NCBI RefSeq assembly: GCF_900128505.1
Contig: NZ_LT669941.1
Coordinates: forward strand, 2,792,859 to 2,856,858
DNA length: 64,000 bases
Origin: Parabacteroides timonensis
GTDB taxonomy: Bacteria; Bacteroidota; Bacteroidia; Bacteroidales; Tannerellaceae
Direction of reading: 5' to 3'
The first letter of the stretch is position 1. Every line of letters begins with the position of its first letter. Below the pieces are notes generated by a model. The model saw only the letters and a list, made by a program, of their open reading frames with translations. It was not told the origin of the DNA and searched no databases. The translations under genes were made by a program, and so were the position numbers. Shown piece after piece: positions 1-7,134 of the stretch.

Positions 1-228
1 TATACTGCCAAAAAGGAAAAACGACGGATACAGTCTACATGTTTCGATTCTGACATAAGTTTACCCTGGTGTTTTGTCAACTTATTTCAGGACAGGACAT
101 CCCTTACTTTCTTTCTTTTGACTATTATCAAACGAATAAAGTATAATCATCAAACGAAAGGAATATATATGTCATTTATTCATTTGATATATATCAAACG
201 AATCTTTTGATAGGAGCTTTATCCAATA
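1..228. other. Intergenic region, AT-rich, repeat-bearing
   Basis: No supportable gene is seen here. The stretch is AT-rich and carries three copies of the decamer ATCAAACGAA (127-136, 149-158, 193-202) and a perfect 16-bp palindrome TTTGATATATATCAAA at 183-198 that overlaps the third copy. The left edge is the window boundary, so what precedes it is unknown. Confidence 0.6.
127..202. repeat. Three ATCAAACGAA decamers with overlapping palindrome
   Basis: Identical 10-mers occur at 127-136, 149-158 and 193-202, and a fourth at 649-658 overlaps the stop codon of the flavodoxin/ferredoxin gene. The third copy forms the right arm of the palindrome TTTGATATATATCAAA (183-198). They could be operator half-sites or leftovers of rearrangement; the sequence alone does not decide. 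Confidence 0.5.
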
Positions 229-489
229 TTAATTCATAGTTACTTCTAAAAACATATCATCAAAATTAATAATAACCTGCTGAAATAAATTAATAAAGTC
301 CAAGCCTAAAGAACCGTCCTCATTTTTCTGTGACCAATCAGCTTCCGGTTCTTTATAATTCACCTGAATATCTTTTATCTCAAAAGATGTATTCCCCAAA
401 CGTAAGGGTATCGAACTCAAACGTAACACCTCTAAATTCCGAACACCTCCAAATCCTCCTCCAAAATTTGCACTTTTATACCTTTGGTT
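229..489 (-). pseudogene. C-terminal remnant of retropepsin-like aspartyl protease
   Basis: The minus-strand frame is open from about 489 down to the TAA at 229 and encodes a glycine-rich stretch (NFGGGFGGVRN), then a beta-rich region and the segment GSLGLDFINLFQQVIINFDD. A late (L)G(L/N)DF motif followed by an 'iIDfe' strand is typical of the C-terminal half of bacterial clan AA retropepsin-like proteases. The N-terminal half with the first catalytic D-T/S-G is missing, because the frame ends at a stop at 490-492, where the plus-strand remnant begins. A GTG at 427-429 is the only formal start, so it is probably not expressed as a functional enzyme. The family call rests on recall of motifs. 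Confidence 0.55.
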
Positions 490-494
490 TCAAT

Positions 495-644
495 CCATAC
501 CTGATGGAACTATGGGGTGATGACTCTTTTTTCAATGCCCGCAGTATGGATGTATTCATTACCAAACTTCGTAAAAAACTAAAAGCCGACCCCTCGGTTC
601 AGATTGTTAATCTCCGGGGGATCGGCTATAAGCTGATTATTTAG
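495..644 (+). pseudogene. C-terminal remnant of OmpR/PhoB-type response regulator
   Basis: About 50 residues ending at the TAG at 642-644 match the end of a winged-helix output domain of the RprY type common in Bacteroidetes: LMELWGDDSFFNARSMDV, then a basic KLRKKLKADP helix, then NLRGIGYKLII, the final wing. The receiver domain and the start of the DNA-binding domain are absent. Upstream codons in this frame run antisense into the protease remnant. The two truncated ends face each other, which fits one deletion that removed the 5' halves of two divergent genes. It is unlikely to be functional. Confidence 0.65.
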
Positions 645-649
645 AATGA

Positions 650-1438
650 TCAAACGAACAATTCCGGTTCGCGGCGTGCACTAAAGTTCTTATGCAACAT
701 AGCCGTATAAGGAGTATCAAAAGTACGTGCCCCTTCAGGACATTCCTTTACACAAGCACAACACTTAATGCAAAGAGCAGGATCACTGAACATCCGGTCG
801 TCTACGATCGAGATAGCAGCCACCGGACATACGTCGATACAATATTCACATTGCGTACACAACTCTTCGTCTGTAACAGGAGCCTGTGGCGTAGAAGGCC
901 CTTTCACCTTATATGGGAAGTTTCCCTTTATTTCCAACGATGGTAATCCCGACAAAGTTGATACAGCATCCAGTTTTATCAATGTTTCATGACCGAATTC
1001 AGAGGCCTTCACCAAGTCTTCCTTATCCGGGCGACCGGCAGCAATAGGCATATCTTTCCGGCTGAAAGAATGTTCACCGACAAAAGCACCCGCACTGACA
1101 AGTACAAAACCTTGTGCGACCAATGCATCACTCAACTCCTTCAATGCATCTTCGTAGTCGCGGTTACCATATACGACAACCGGAATAACCGGGGTCTTTT
1201 CTCCCTGAAACATACGAATACGCTCCATGGCCGTTTCTGCGACACGCCCGCCATAAACAGGGACAGCCACAATAACCAGTTCGTTATCTTCTATATGAAG
1301 TGTTTCTTTCAACGCTTCATGCGTGATATCCGACTCAGACAATGTATCTCCTCCCAGCCCTTCAGCAATAGCGTATGCTATTTTTGCCGAAGTATGTGTA
1401 GGAGAAAAATAAATCAAATGTATATTCTGATATTGCAT
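650..1438 (-). CDS. EFR1-type flavodoxin/ferredoxin protein
   Basis: A 262-residue cytoplasmic redox protein. The N-terminal half is flavodoxin-like, with an FMN-phosphate loop SPTHTS at residues 12-17 and a VYGGRV segment near 61-66. The C-terminal part has two [4Fe-4S] binding sets: C194, C197, C200, C204-P and C223, C226, C229, C233-P. This arrangement is the EFR1 family, thought to shuttle electrons between flavin and Fe-S partners. It is the last gene of a minus-strand series after iorA, iorB and a TlpA-like gene, only 5 bp beyond the latter. Since IorA here lacks its own ferredoxin domain, this protein is a plausible electron acceptor; that link is inference. Confidence 0.85.
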   Translation of the reverse strand: MQYQNIHLIYFSPTHTSAKIAYAIAEGLGGDTLSESDITHEALKETLHIEDNELVIVAVPVYGGRVAETAMERIRMFQGEKTPVIPVVVYGNRDYEDALKELSDALVAQGFVLVSAGAFVGEHSFSRKDMPIAAGRPDKEDLVKASEFGHETLIKLDAVSTLSGLPSLEIKGNFPYKVKGPSTPQAPVTDEELCTQCEYCIDVCPVAAISIVDDRMFSDPALCIKCCACVKECPEGARTFDTPYTAMLHKNFSARREPELFV

Positions 1439-1443
1439 ATTAT

Positions 1444-1950
1444 TTATTTTACAGCAGTCTCGATCTTTTCCATCAATTCTGCAAACTCCTCTTCCGTGTA
1501 TCCTTTGCCGACATAGATTACTTTACCATCTTTCCCTATCAAATAGCTACGCGGAATCAGATTTTTTGCAAATGCTCCGAAGATTGCACGGTTCTTATCC
1601 GGATACAAGGGGAAAGAAAATCCTTTCTTCTCATTGTATTTATCCAGTTCAGCATCCGTGTGTTCACGACCGATCACCAACAGCTGAAAGTTCTTATTGT
1701 CCTTATACTTCGGCCAGAGTTTCTGCTGCACGTCTGCCAGTTCTTTCTGACAAGGCGGACACCAGGTTGCAAAGAAGTTGACCAAAACGACTTTTCCTTT
1801 CAATGTTGCTGACGATATTTTCATTCCGTTATCGGAAACGATAGTAAATGCCGGCATTTGATCTCCCACCTTTATGATATCGCCGTCACTTTGTGCACGG
1901 ACTATAAAAGCAAAGATCGTTAGAATGGCGGTTAAGAGGTATTTGTTCAT
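1444..1950 (-). CDS. TlpA-like thioredoxin-fold oxidoreductase, exported
   Basis: A 168-residue protein with a signal peptide (MNKYLLTAILTIFAFIVRAQ) and one AhpC/TSA-like thioredoxin domain. The redox motif ATWCPPCQKE places the active cysteines at 64 and 67, and the GKVVLVNFFATWCPPC context is standard for the TlpA/ResA family. It should act in the periplasm, reducing or exchanging disulfides. It starts 5 bp after iorB and ends 5 bp before the flavodoxin/ferredoxin gene, so co-transcription is likely. The substrate is not evident. The family assignment is firm. Confidence 0.88.
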   Translation of the reverse strand: MNKYLLTAILTIFAFIVRAQSDGDIIKVGDQMPAFTIVSDNGMKISSATLKGKVVLVNFFATWCPPCQKELADVQQKLWPKYKDNKNFQLLVIGREHTDAELDKYNEKKGFSFPLYPDKNRAIFGAFAKNLIPRSYLIGKDGKVIYVGKGYTEEEFAELMEKIETAVK

Positions 1951-1955
1951 ACGCT

Positions 1956-2537
1956 TTATTTTAAACTTTGGGCAACATCATAGCCGGCTTTCAGTGCTTT
2001 CAGGTTCATTTCAACCACTTCTTCACCTTTACGGCCAAAAATACGACGAATACCGTCTTCTATCTTATTATATTCTATCCCGATAAAAGGAGTTGCAGCT
2101 CCCAGCATCACAATATTGGCAGCACGCACGGTAGCCACCTCTTTCGCTATTGCTTCCACGTCCAGGATCACTTTGTGAGGCAACTTATCCAGTTCCTCGT
2201 TCACCTTGTCGAAGTCCGGATAGTTAGGGATATTTACAAACGGTTGAGAGTTAGTAACCAGCCATCCTTCTTTTTTAAGATAAGGAAGATAACGAAGGCT
2301 TTCCATCGGTTCCAATGAAATGATCAGGTCGGCATGTCCTTTCGGTATCAGGTCGGAAGCGATCGGCTGGTCAGATAAACGCAGGTTCGACTGCACATCG
2401 CCTCCACGCTGACTCATTCCGTGTACTTCAGCCTGCTTCATATACAGACCTTCTTTCAATGCGGCTTCTCCAATAACGGCGGCAATAGAGAGGATACCTT
2501 GTCCTCCCACACCTGACAATATAATATCTGCTCTCAT
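1956..2537 (-). CDS. iorB: Indolepyruvate oxidoreductase subunit beta
   Basis: A 193-residue gamma-type 2-oxoacid oxidoreductase subunit. The N-terminus has the nucleotide-binding-like GVGGQGI motif and the family signature EVHGMSQRGG. With IorA it oxidatively decarboxylates arylpyruvates, the transamination products of aromatic amino acids, to aryl-acetyl-CoA while reducing ferredoxin. The ATG overlaps the iorA stop by four bases (ATGA at 2534-2537), which implies translational coupling and a two-subunit complex. Confidence 0.93.
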   Translation of the reverse strand: MRADIILSGVGGQGILSIAAVIGEAALKEGLYMKQAEVHGMSQRGGDVQSNLRLSDQPIASDLIPKGHADLIISLEPMESLRYLPYLKKEGWLVTNSQPFVNIPNYPDFDKVNEELDKLPHKVILDVEAIAKEVATVRAANIVMLGAATPFIGIEYNKIEDGIRRIFGRKGEEVVEMNLKALKAGYDVAQSLK

Positions 2538-4132
2538 TTCTTACTTGCTTTTTTCTTTCTTGTTAATGTCTGAATACATTCACGACGCGGGATCAGAACG
2601 GATACACCCTTGTATTCGATCTCTTCACGGATAATCGTCTTCATTTCTTCGTAATTCTTCTTCAACGGAATCATCACACGAATATGAGCCGGATCAACAC
2701 CGATACCGGCACAAATAGCTTCCAGGCGTCCTGTTCCGGCCGAATCTTGTCCACCGGTCATTGCCGTTGTTTCATTATCTGAAATCACGATCGTGATATT
2801 TGTTTCTTCGTTTACACAATCCAACAATCCTGTCATGCCGGAATGAGTGAAAGTAGAGTCACCTATTACAGACACAGCGGGGAATACACCTGCGTCGGCA
2901 GCACCCTTCGCCATCGTAATGGAAGCTCCCATATCGATACAAGTGTCGATTGCACGGAACGGAGGCAAAGCTCCTAACGTATAACAACCGATATCACCGA
3001 ATACTTTCGGTTCATTGTATTCAGCCAATACTTCATTCAGGGCTTCATACATATCACGGTGACCGCAACCCTGACACAATGCAGGCGGACGTTGTTCCAC
3101 CACTTCAGGAATAGCATAATAGCTGGTAATATCTTTACCCAGAGCTTTTCCTACGGCATCCGGAGTCAATTCACCATCCCGTTGCAAAGTTCCGTCCAGA
3201 CGGCCGTGCACCTTAATACCTGTTCCCATATATCCTTTCAGCTGTTCTTCCACTACCGGATAACCTTCTTCCAATACCAGGATTTCCTTGCATTCGTTTA
3301 CAAGTTTCTCCATCTGTTTGCGGGGAAGAGGGTACTGACTGATCTTCAATACCGGATGTTCGAATCCGTCCGGATAGTTTTCAGACAGATAGTTGAAGGC
3401 AATACCTGTCGTAATAATACCCAGATCCTTATTAGGACCATCGAAATACTGATTGTATTTTGATGTTTCAGATGAATCGACAAACTGCTTCTGAGCTTCC
3501 AATAAGACTTTGAAACGTTTCCGAGCCAAAGCCGGAAGGAGGATAAAACGCTGACGTCCGTCTGCCGGACAGTTCTTGGTGTTTTCATCCTTCATCGGAC
3601 GGGTAACTACACCTGCACGAGAGTGAGCCATACGGGTAGTGATACGCATCAGGATCGGATATCCCAATTTTTCAGAAAGTTCGAAACCTTCATAAACCAT
3701 ATCGTATGCTTCCTGCTGACTGGAAGGTTCCAGCATCGGGATCATAGCAAAGTTACCATATACGCGATTATCTTGTTCGTTCTGTGAAGAGTGCATAGAT
3801 GGGTCGTCAGCAGTAATAATGATCATACCTCCGTTAATACCGCTCATTCCTGCATTCATGAAACAGTCGGCAGCTACATTCAAACCTACGTGTTTCATAC
3901 AGCAAAGTGAACGCTTTCCGGCATAACTCATACCTAATGCTGCTTCCATTGCTGTTTTTTCATTTACACTCCAACGGCTATGTATCCCCCGCTCTTTCGC
4001 AACAGCTGACCCTTGTATATACTCGGTAATTTCAGTTGAAGGGGTACCCGGATAGGCATAAACACCGGATATACCAGCATCGATCGCAGCCTGTGCGATG
4101 GCCTCATCCCCTAAGAATAGTTGTTTTTCCAT
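2534..4132 (-). CDS. iorA: Indolepyruvate oxidoreductase subunit alpha, short form
   Basis: A 532-residue thiamine-diphosphate enzyme subunit. An N-terminal pyrimidine-binding domain carries YPGTPSTEI (27-35). The C-terminal ThDP domain carries CQGCGHR (353-359), GDSTFTHSG (424-432) and SDNETTAMTGG (451-461), the Mg-diphosphate site. The ATG at 4132 is chosen because MEKQLFLGDEA matches the family start; an upstream in-frame TTG at 4171 would add an unlikely 13-residue tail. Archaeal-type IorA proteins of over 600 residues end in a ferredoxin domain, but this protein ends after RRECIQTL with a basic tail and no CxxCxxC set. A promoter-like TATCTTTG lies upstream at 4176-4183. Confidence 0.93.
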   Translation of the reverse strand: MEKQLFLGDEAIAQAAIDAGISGVYAYPGTPSTEITEYIQGSAVAKERGIHSRWSVNEKTAMEAALGMSYAGKRSLCCMKHVGLNVAADCFMNAGMSGINGGMIIITADDPSMHSSQNEQDNRVYGNFAMIPMLEPSSQQEAYDMVYEGFELSEKLGYPILMRITTRMAHSRAGVVTRPMKDENTKNCPADGRQRFILLPALARKRFKVLLEAQKQFVDSSETSKYNQYFDGPNKDLGIITTGIAFNYLSENYPDGFEHPVLKISQYPLPRKQMEKLVNECKEILVLEEGYPVVEEQLKGYMGTGIKVHGRLDGTLQRDGELTPDAVGKALGKDITSYYAIPEVVEQRPPALCQGCGHRDMYEALNEVLAEYNEPKVFGDIGCYTLGALPPFRAIDTCIDMGASITMAKGAADAGVFPAVSVIGDSTFTHSGMTGLLDCVNEETNITIVISDNETTAMTGGQDSAGTGRLEAICAGIGVDPAHIRVMIPLKKNYEEMKTIIREEIEYKGVSVLIPRRECIQTLTRKKKASKK

Positions 4133-4175
4133 GTATATTTGTTTCTTAAATTGATTTTTATGTAATACCAACTGC

Positions 4176-4183
4176 CAAAGATA
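4176..4183 (-). promoter_or_regulatory. Bacteroidetes -7 element for iorA operon
   Basis: On the minus strand the sequence reads TATCTTTG, an exact TAnnTTTG match, 44 bp before the iorA ATG. No well-spaced TTTG -33 box is obvious. It likely starts the iorA-iorB-tlpA-EFR1 transcript. Confidence 0.55.
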
Positions 4184-4214
4184 CAGCTTTTACCACAAAG
4201 AAAAAGCAAAAAGC

Positions 4215-5258
4215 TTATCTAATCTTTCTCCTGTTAAGTTCAGCTCTGTATCGGTTTGCGTTACGGTTATGTTCTGCCAATGTCGCCGCAAAATTATGAC
4301 GTCCCGAAAAATCTTCTTTGGCGCACATATAAAGATAATTATGCTTCATATAATTCAATACGCTGTCCATTCCTTTAATAGTCGGGATGCGCAAAGGACC
4401 AGGAGGTAATCCGGCATATTTGTATGTATTATACGGAGAATCTATTTCTAGGTGTTCGAATAGGATACGCTGTAAACTAAAATCGCCAACAGCAAACTTC
4501 ACTGTCGGATCAGCCTGCAAAGGTATCCCCCGATGAAGCCTGTTCAGATAAAGGCCTGCAACGATCGGATATTCATCGGACGCAGCAGTCTCTTCTTCCA
4601 CAATAGAAGCCAGTGTAGCCACTTCTACGGGAGTCAGGCCAATCACCTTCGCCTTTTCCAGGCGAGCATCCGTCCAGAAGGCCTTATATTCCCGCTTCAT
4701 GCGTTGCATCAATTTATCTGCCGGAATATTCCAATAGACCTCATACGTATTGGGGATGAAAAGAGAGGCGATCGTTTTCGTTGTAAATCCTAAAGAATCA
4801 CAATAAGCAGAGTCATTGAGTAAGGATAGCAACTCTTCCTTATCGAGCATCAACTGTTCATCCAGCCGCTCGGCAAGGTCTTCCTTAAAACGGATATTAT
4901 TAAAAGTCAAACGGATAGCCACCTGATGCCCACGCCGTAAATCATTTAATAGCTCCAGATTACTCATTCCGGGTGATATGGCATACCGTCCGGTTTTCAT
5001 ATTCGCCTGATATTTCAGCATACCAGCCAGTTGCTTGAAACTGCCTATCCGGTGACAACCGGCAGAGTCCTGCAGTTGCCGGCATAAATCGGTAAAGCTT
5101 TTATCCTTCCCTACATAAACATATACCGTTTCCTTTGGCACAAAGTTCGGAGCCCAGGCCAGGCGATAGCCCCAAATCCCCACACCCACCATCAAAAGGA
5201 CAAAAAAGAGGGCTATTCCCGCTATTATATTTCGTTTCGACTGTTTTTTCTTATTCAT
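4215..5258 (-). CDS. mltG: Endolytic murein transglycosylase MltG
   Basis: A 347-residue inner-membrane protein with one N-terminal transmembrane helix (about 11-31) and a periplasmic YceG/MltG domain. The signature LASIVEEETAASDEY (216-230) supplies the catalytic glutamate, E221 by analogy with E. coli E218, followed by NRL and LQADPTVKFAVG. It cleaves nascent glycan strands near the membrane and ends peptidoglycan polymerisation. It has its own -7-like box (TACTTTTG, 5297-5304) back to back with the tRNA-Ser promoter. Confidence 0.93.
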   Translation of the reverse strand: MNKKKQSKRNIIAGIALFFVLLMVGVGIWGYRLAWAPNFVPKETVYVYVGKDKSFTDLCRQLQDSAGCHRIGSFKQLAGMLKYQANMKTGRYAISPGMSNLELLNDLRRGHQVAIRLTFNNIRFKEDLAERLDEQLMLDKEELLSLLNDSAYCDSLGFTTKTIASLFIPNTYEVYWNIPADKLMQRMKREYKAFWTDARLEKAKVIGLTPVEVATLASIVEEETAASDEYPIVAGLYLNRLHRGIPLQADPTVKFAVGDFSLQRILFEHLEIDSPYNTYKYAGLPPGPLRIPTIKGMDSVLNYMKHNYLYMCAKEDFSGRHNFAATLAEHNRNANRYRAELNRRKIR

Positions 5259-5337
5259 TTTTTATCAAATAAAATCCTGAGTATCAGAATCGGCAACAAA
5301 AGTAGCATCTTTTTCTTAGAAAATAGATGCAAAAAGC

Positions 5338-5369
5338 TTTGTTTATTTAAAAACATACCTCTATCTTTG
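5338..5369 (+). promoter_or_regulatory. Promoter of tRNA-Ser
   Basis: A TTTG -33 box at 5338-5341 is followed after 20 bp by TATCTTTG at 5362-5369, a full match to the Bacteroidetes primary-sigma consensus. The tRNA begins 34 bp downstream. Confidence 0.75.
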
Positions 5370-5403
5370 CAGCGCAATTCTAAGGAAGAAGCACAGAACA
5401 CAT

Positions 5404-5490
5404 GGAAGTGTGGGTGAGTGGCTGAAACCACCAGTTTGCTAAACTGACGTACTCGCAAGGGTACCGGGGGTTCGAATCCCCCCGCTTCCG
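5404..5490 (+). tRNA. tRNA-Ser (anticodon GCT)
   Basis: An 87-nt class II tRNA with a long variable arm. The acceptor stem pairs GGAAGTG (5404-5410) with CGCTTCC (5483-5489), including one G-U pair; the T arm is GGGGG-TTCGAAT-CCCCC (5466-5482). The anticodon loop TTGCTAA gives GCT, reading AGC/AGU serine codons. The CCA end is not encoded. Confidence 0.92.
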
Positions 5491-5494
5491 CTCC

Positions 5495-5526
5495 AAAGGC
5501 TGTTAATTGAAAAATTGACAGCTTTT
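5495..5526 (+). terminator. Terminator after tRNA-Ser
   Basis: An imperfect inverted repeat with G-U pairs (AAAGGCTGTTAATT with AATTGACAGCTTTT) leads into a T-rich stretch, typical of a factor-independent terminator directly after the tRNA. Confidence 0.65.
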
Positions 5527-5598
5527 GTTGTTTTTAAACCATCCCCTCTTCACTTTTAGTAAATCTAAAAACATGTCTTATTCTATGTAAAACCTTTC

Positions 5599-5657
5599 GC
5601 CATCGCATTGGCAAAGGCCTGCCACCCTATATGCACTTTTTTGCCACTGCAGTGGCA
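5599..5657. repeat. Two related palindromes GCCAnnGCAnTGGC
   Basis: GCCATCGCATTGGC (5599-5612) and GCCACTGCAGTGGC (5643-5656) are 14-bp near-copies 44 bp apart. The second sits in a perfect 16-bp palindrome TGCCACTGCAGTGGCA (5642-5657). They lie in otherwise gene-free sequence between tRNA-Ser and tRNA-Pro and have no assigned role. Confidence 0.5.
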
Positions 5658-5704
5658 GTACTTTTTTATTAGGAGGAATTATGTGAAACAGCTTCAGAAA
5701 AGAC

Positions 5705-5738
5705 AAAAAAAGAGGTAAACCATTATCTGATTTACCTC
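5705..5738 (-). terminator. Terminator after tRNA-Pro
   Basis: On the minus strand a perfect 8-bp stem GAGGTAAA/TTTACCTC with an 11-nt loop is followed by seven T residues. It lies 9 bp beyond the 3' end of tRNA-Pro. Confidence 0.8.
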
Positions 5739-5746
5739 ATCTGTAG

Positions 5747-5819
5747 TCGGGATGAGAAGACTCGAACTTCCGACCTCCACGTCCCGAACGTGGCGCGCTA
5801 CCAACTGTGCTACATCCCG
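5747..5819 (-). tRNA. tRNA-Pro (anticodon CGG)
   Basis: A 73-nt tRNA on the minus strand. The acceptor stem CGGGATG pairs with CATCCCG and has discriminator A. The anticodon arm is CCACG-TTCGGGA-CGTGG, anticodon CGG, reading CCG proline codons. The T loop is TTCGAGT. CCA is not encoded. Confidence 0.92.
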
Positions 5820-5835
5820 TTTTTGATTACGGCTG

Positions 5836-5865
5836 CAAAGGTACAACTAATTTTGAACCTGCAAA
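5836..5865 (-). promoter_or_regulatory. Promoter of tRNA-Pro
   Basis: On the minus strand TTTG (5862-5865) is followed after 18 bp by TACCTTTG (5836-5843). The tRNA 5' end is 16 bp downstream. Confidence 0.7.
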
Positions 5866-5954
5866 CATTTCTGGCATTTTTTTTACAGAAAACAGTAAAA
5901 AAAACAACAGACCACTCACTCCTTAAAATTTCTTGATATTTTTCTCTCAAAAGA

Positions 5955-5985
5955 TTTGGAGTATTCAAAACTTTCCCTACCTTTG
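5955..5985 (+). promoter_or_regulatory. Promoter of tRNA-Phe
   Basis: TTTGG at 5955-5959 is followed by TACCTTTG at 5978-5985 (19 bp between the TTTG and the TA). The tRNA starts 20 bp downstream. It diverges from the tRNA-Pro promoter. Confidence 0.75.
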
Positions 5986-6005
5986 CACCCGTTAAACAAA
6001 ACAAC

Positions 6006-6078
6006 GGTGCCATAGCTCAGTTGGTAGAGCAAAGGACTGAAAATCCTTGTGTCCCCGGTTCGATTCCTGGTGGCACCA
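6006..6078 (+). tRNA. tRNA-Phe (anticodon GAA)
   Basis: A 73-nt tRNA with acceptor stem GGTGCCA (6006-6012) pairing with TGGCACC (6071-6077), discriminator A, and anticodon loop CTGAAAA, anticodon GAA. The T loop TTCGATT is standard. CCA is not encoded. Confidence 0.94.
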
Positions 6079-6087
6079 CTGAAAATA

Positions 6088-6119
6088 AAGCAGTTATCTA
6101 AAAGATGACTGCTTTTTTT
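6088..6119 (+). terminator. Terminator after tRNA-Phe
   Basis: The stem AAGCAGTTATC / GATGACTGCTT (one G-U pair) with a short A-rich loop is followed by a run of T residues, 9 bp after the tRNA. Confidence 0.82.
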
Positions 6120-6371
6120 ATGTCTTTTCGGTGGTTTTTACCTCAAAATCCTGTTGTTTTTTGTGTTTTTCGTGTCAGTTTACAGATGCCATGTAAACCA
6201 TAAGTATTACAATCAATGTCGTATGTTACAAATCTAAAGTATTGAAAAACAATGAAAGTCCTTTAATACTGTGTATTTACAAAGACTGAAAAATGAAGTA
6301 TCAAAGTATTGATATCTCATTAAACCCAGCTCATTGGGATTCCAAAACAATTTACGTATTGATGAAATACC
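6120..6371. other. Intergenic AT-rich stretch
   Basis: No ORF, RNA gene or convincing repeat was seen between the tRNA-Phe terminator and the DUF202 gene. Confidence 0.5.
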
Positions 6372-6674
6372 TCATGATTGAGATTCCGTATTTTCAGTAA
6401 TATACGATTTCAAATACTTCTTTAAATGATAATACCTATTAATTCCTACAATAAACAGGATTACACCTGCTACTAAACAGATCCATGCCACCATTCTCAA
6501 ATGCTGGATAATTTCGATCTCAAATATCCCCATTCCTACCGTCAAAAGGTATAAAGAAGTACGTATATAAGAAAAGAGTGTCCGCTCATTAGCCAACCTG
6601 GTTCTTTCGAGTGCAAGAAGATCTCTTAAAATAATTTCCTCATGATTTTTTAATTTCTCCATGTTATCTGTCAT
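6372..6674 (-). CDS. DUF202 family membrane protein
   Basis: A small integral membrane protein of 100 residues (96 if the second ATG, MEKLKNHEE, is used). The first third carries the family motif RDLLALERTRLANERTLF, followed by two predicted transmembrane helices around 39-58 and 64-84 and a basic/polar tail. The family (YidH-like) has no established biochemical role. It stands alone between the tRNA cluster and the DUF6582-like gene. Confidence 0.82.
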   Translation of the reverse strand: MTDNMEKLKNHEEIILRDLLALERTRLANERTLFSYIRTSLYLLTVGMGIFEIEIIQHLRMVAWICLVAGVILFIVGINRYYHLKKYLKSYITENTESQS

Positions 6675-6743
6675 TTTCTCTTTTAATTTTTATTGTAAGC
6701 TATATATTCAAAAAAAACAACTAAGTTCTTTAGCGGTCAAAAT

Positions 6744-6776
6744 AATGTCCGGATTTCTGAGAGGAGTCCGGACATT
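6744..6776 (-). terminator. Terminator hairpin after DUF6582-like gene
   Basis: A perfect 10-bp inverted repeat AATGTCCGGA / TCCGGACATT with a 13-nt loop lies 9 bp beyond the stop at 6785. The minus strand continues with a short T-rich tract. Confidence 0.65.
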
Positions 6777-6784
6777 TATTTATC

Positions 6785-7048
6785 TCAGCTTTCATACCGT
6801 TCTGCCCAGCTATGTATCACCGGGCTTTCTACATCCACGCCAAATTCCCGTGCTTTTTGCAGGATACGGTAAGCCAGCAATGGCTTTTTATCTTCCGGTG
6901 CATATCTGAAATAAGTCTCGGCCGCCCGTACATGGACACCATCAGGCATAGGAAACTCACGGGTTTCAGGAAGTCCGAAATCAGACAAAGGAAGTTCCTT
7001 ACGTTCTTCTGTTGTTAATCTGTCGTTGGATTCTTTTATCATAATCAT
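6785..7048 (-). CDS. Small DUF6582-like protein
   Basis: A soluble 87-residue protein. The layout of an acidic N-terminus with TTEERKELPLSDFGLPETR, then FPMPDGVHVRAAETYFRYA, then a helical RILQKAREFGVDVES, resembles the DUF6582 family found in phage-related and stress-related small proteins, where a conserved FPIPD..H.R motif recurs. It has no signal peptide or catalytic motif. A start at the second Met (MIKES) is possible. Real expression is supported by its own terminator and family resemblance; the function is unknown. Confidence 0.65.
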   Translation of the reverse strand: MIMIKESNDRLTTEERKELPLSDFGLPETREFPMPDGVHVRAAETYFRYAPEDKKPLLAYRILQKAREFGVDVESPVIHSWAERYES

Positions 7049-7134
7049 TCATTTAGGGGATTTGTTCCCTAATAACCAGCTTCACGACTATAAAGATTAT
7101 GTACAGACTACTATTTAACCTACTAAAACAGTTG

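Noticed and set aside
989..1516. 175-codon plus-strand frame
   Set aside because: Antisense to the flavodoxin/ferredoxin gene, whose cysteine motifs are intact.
5672..5684. AGGAGG followed by ATG TGA, resembling a ribosome-binding site and start
   Set aside because: The frame stops after one codon, so no gene is possible.
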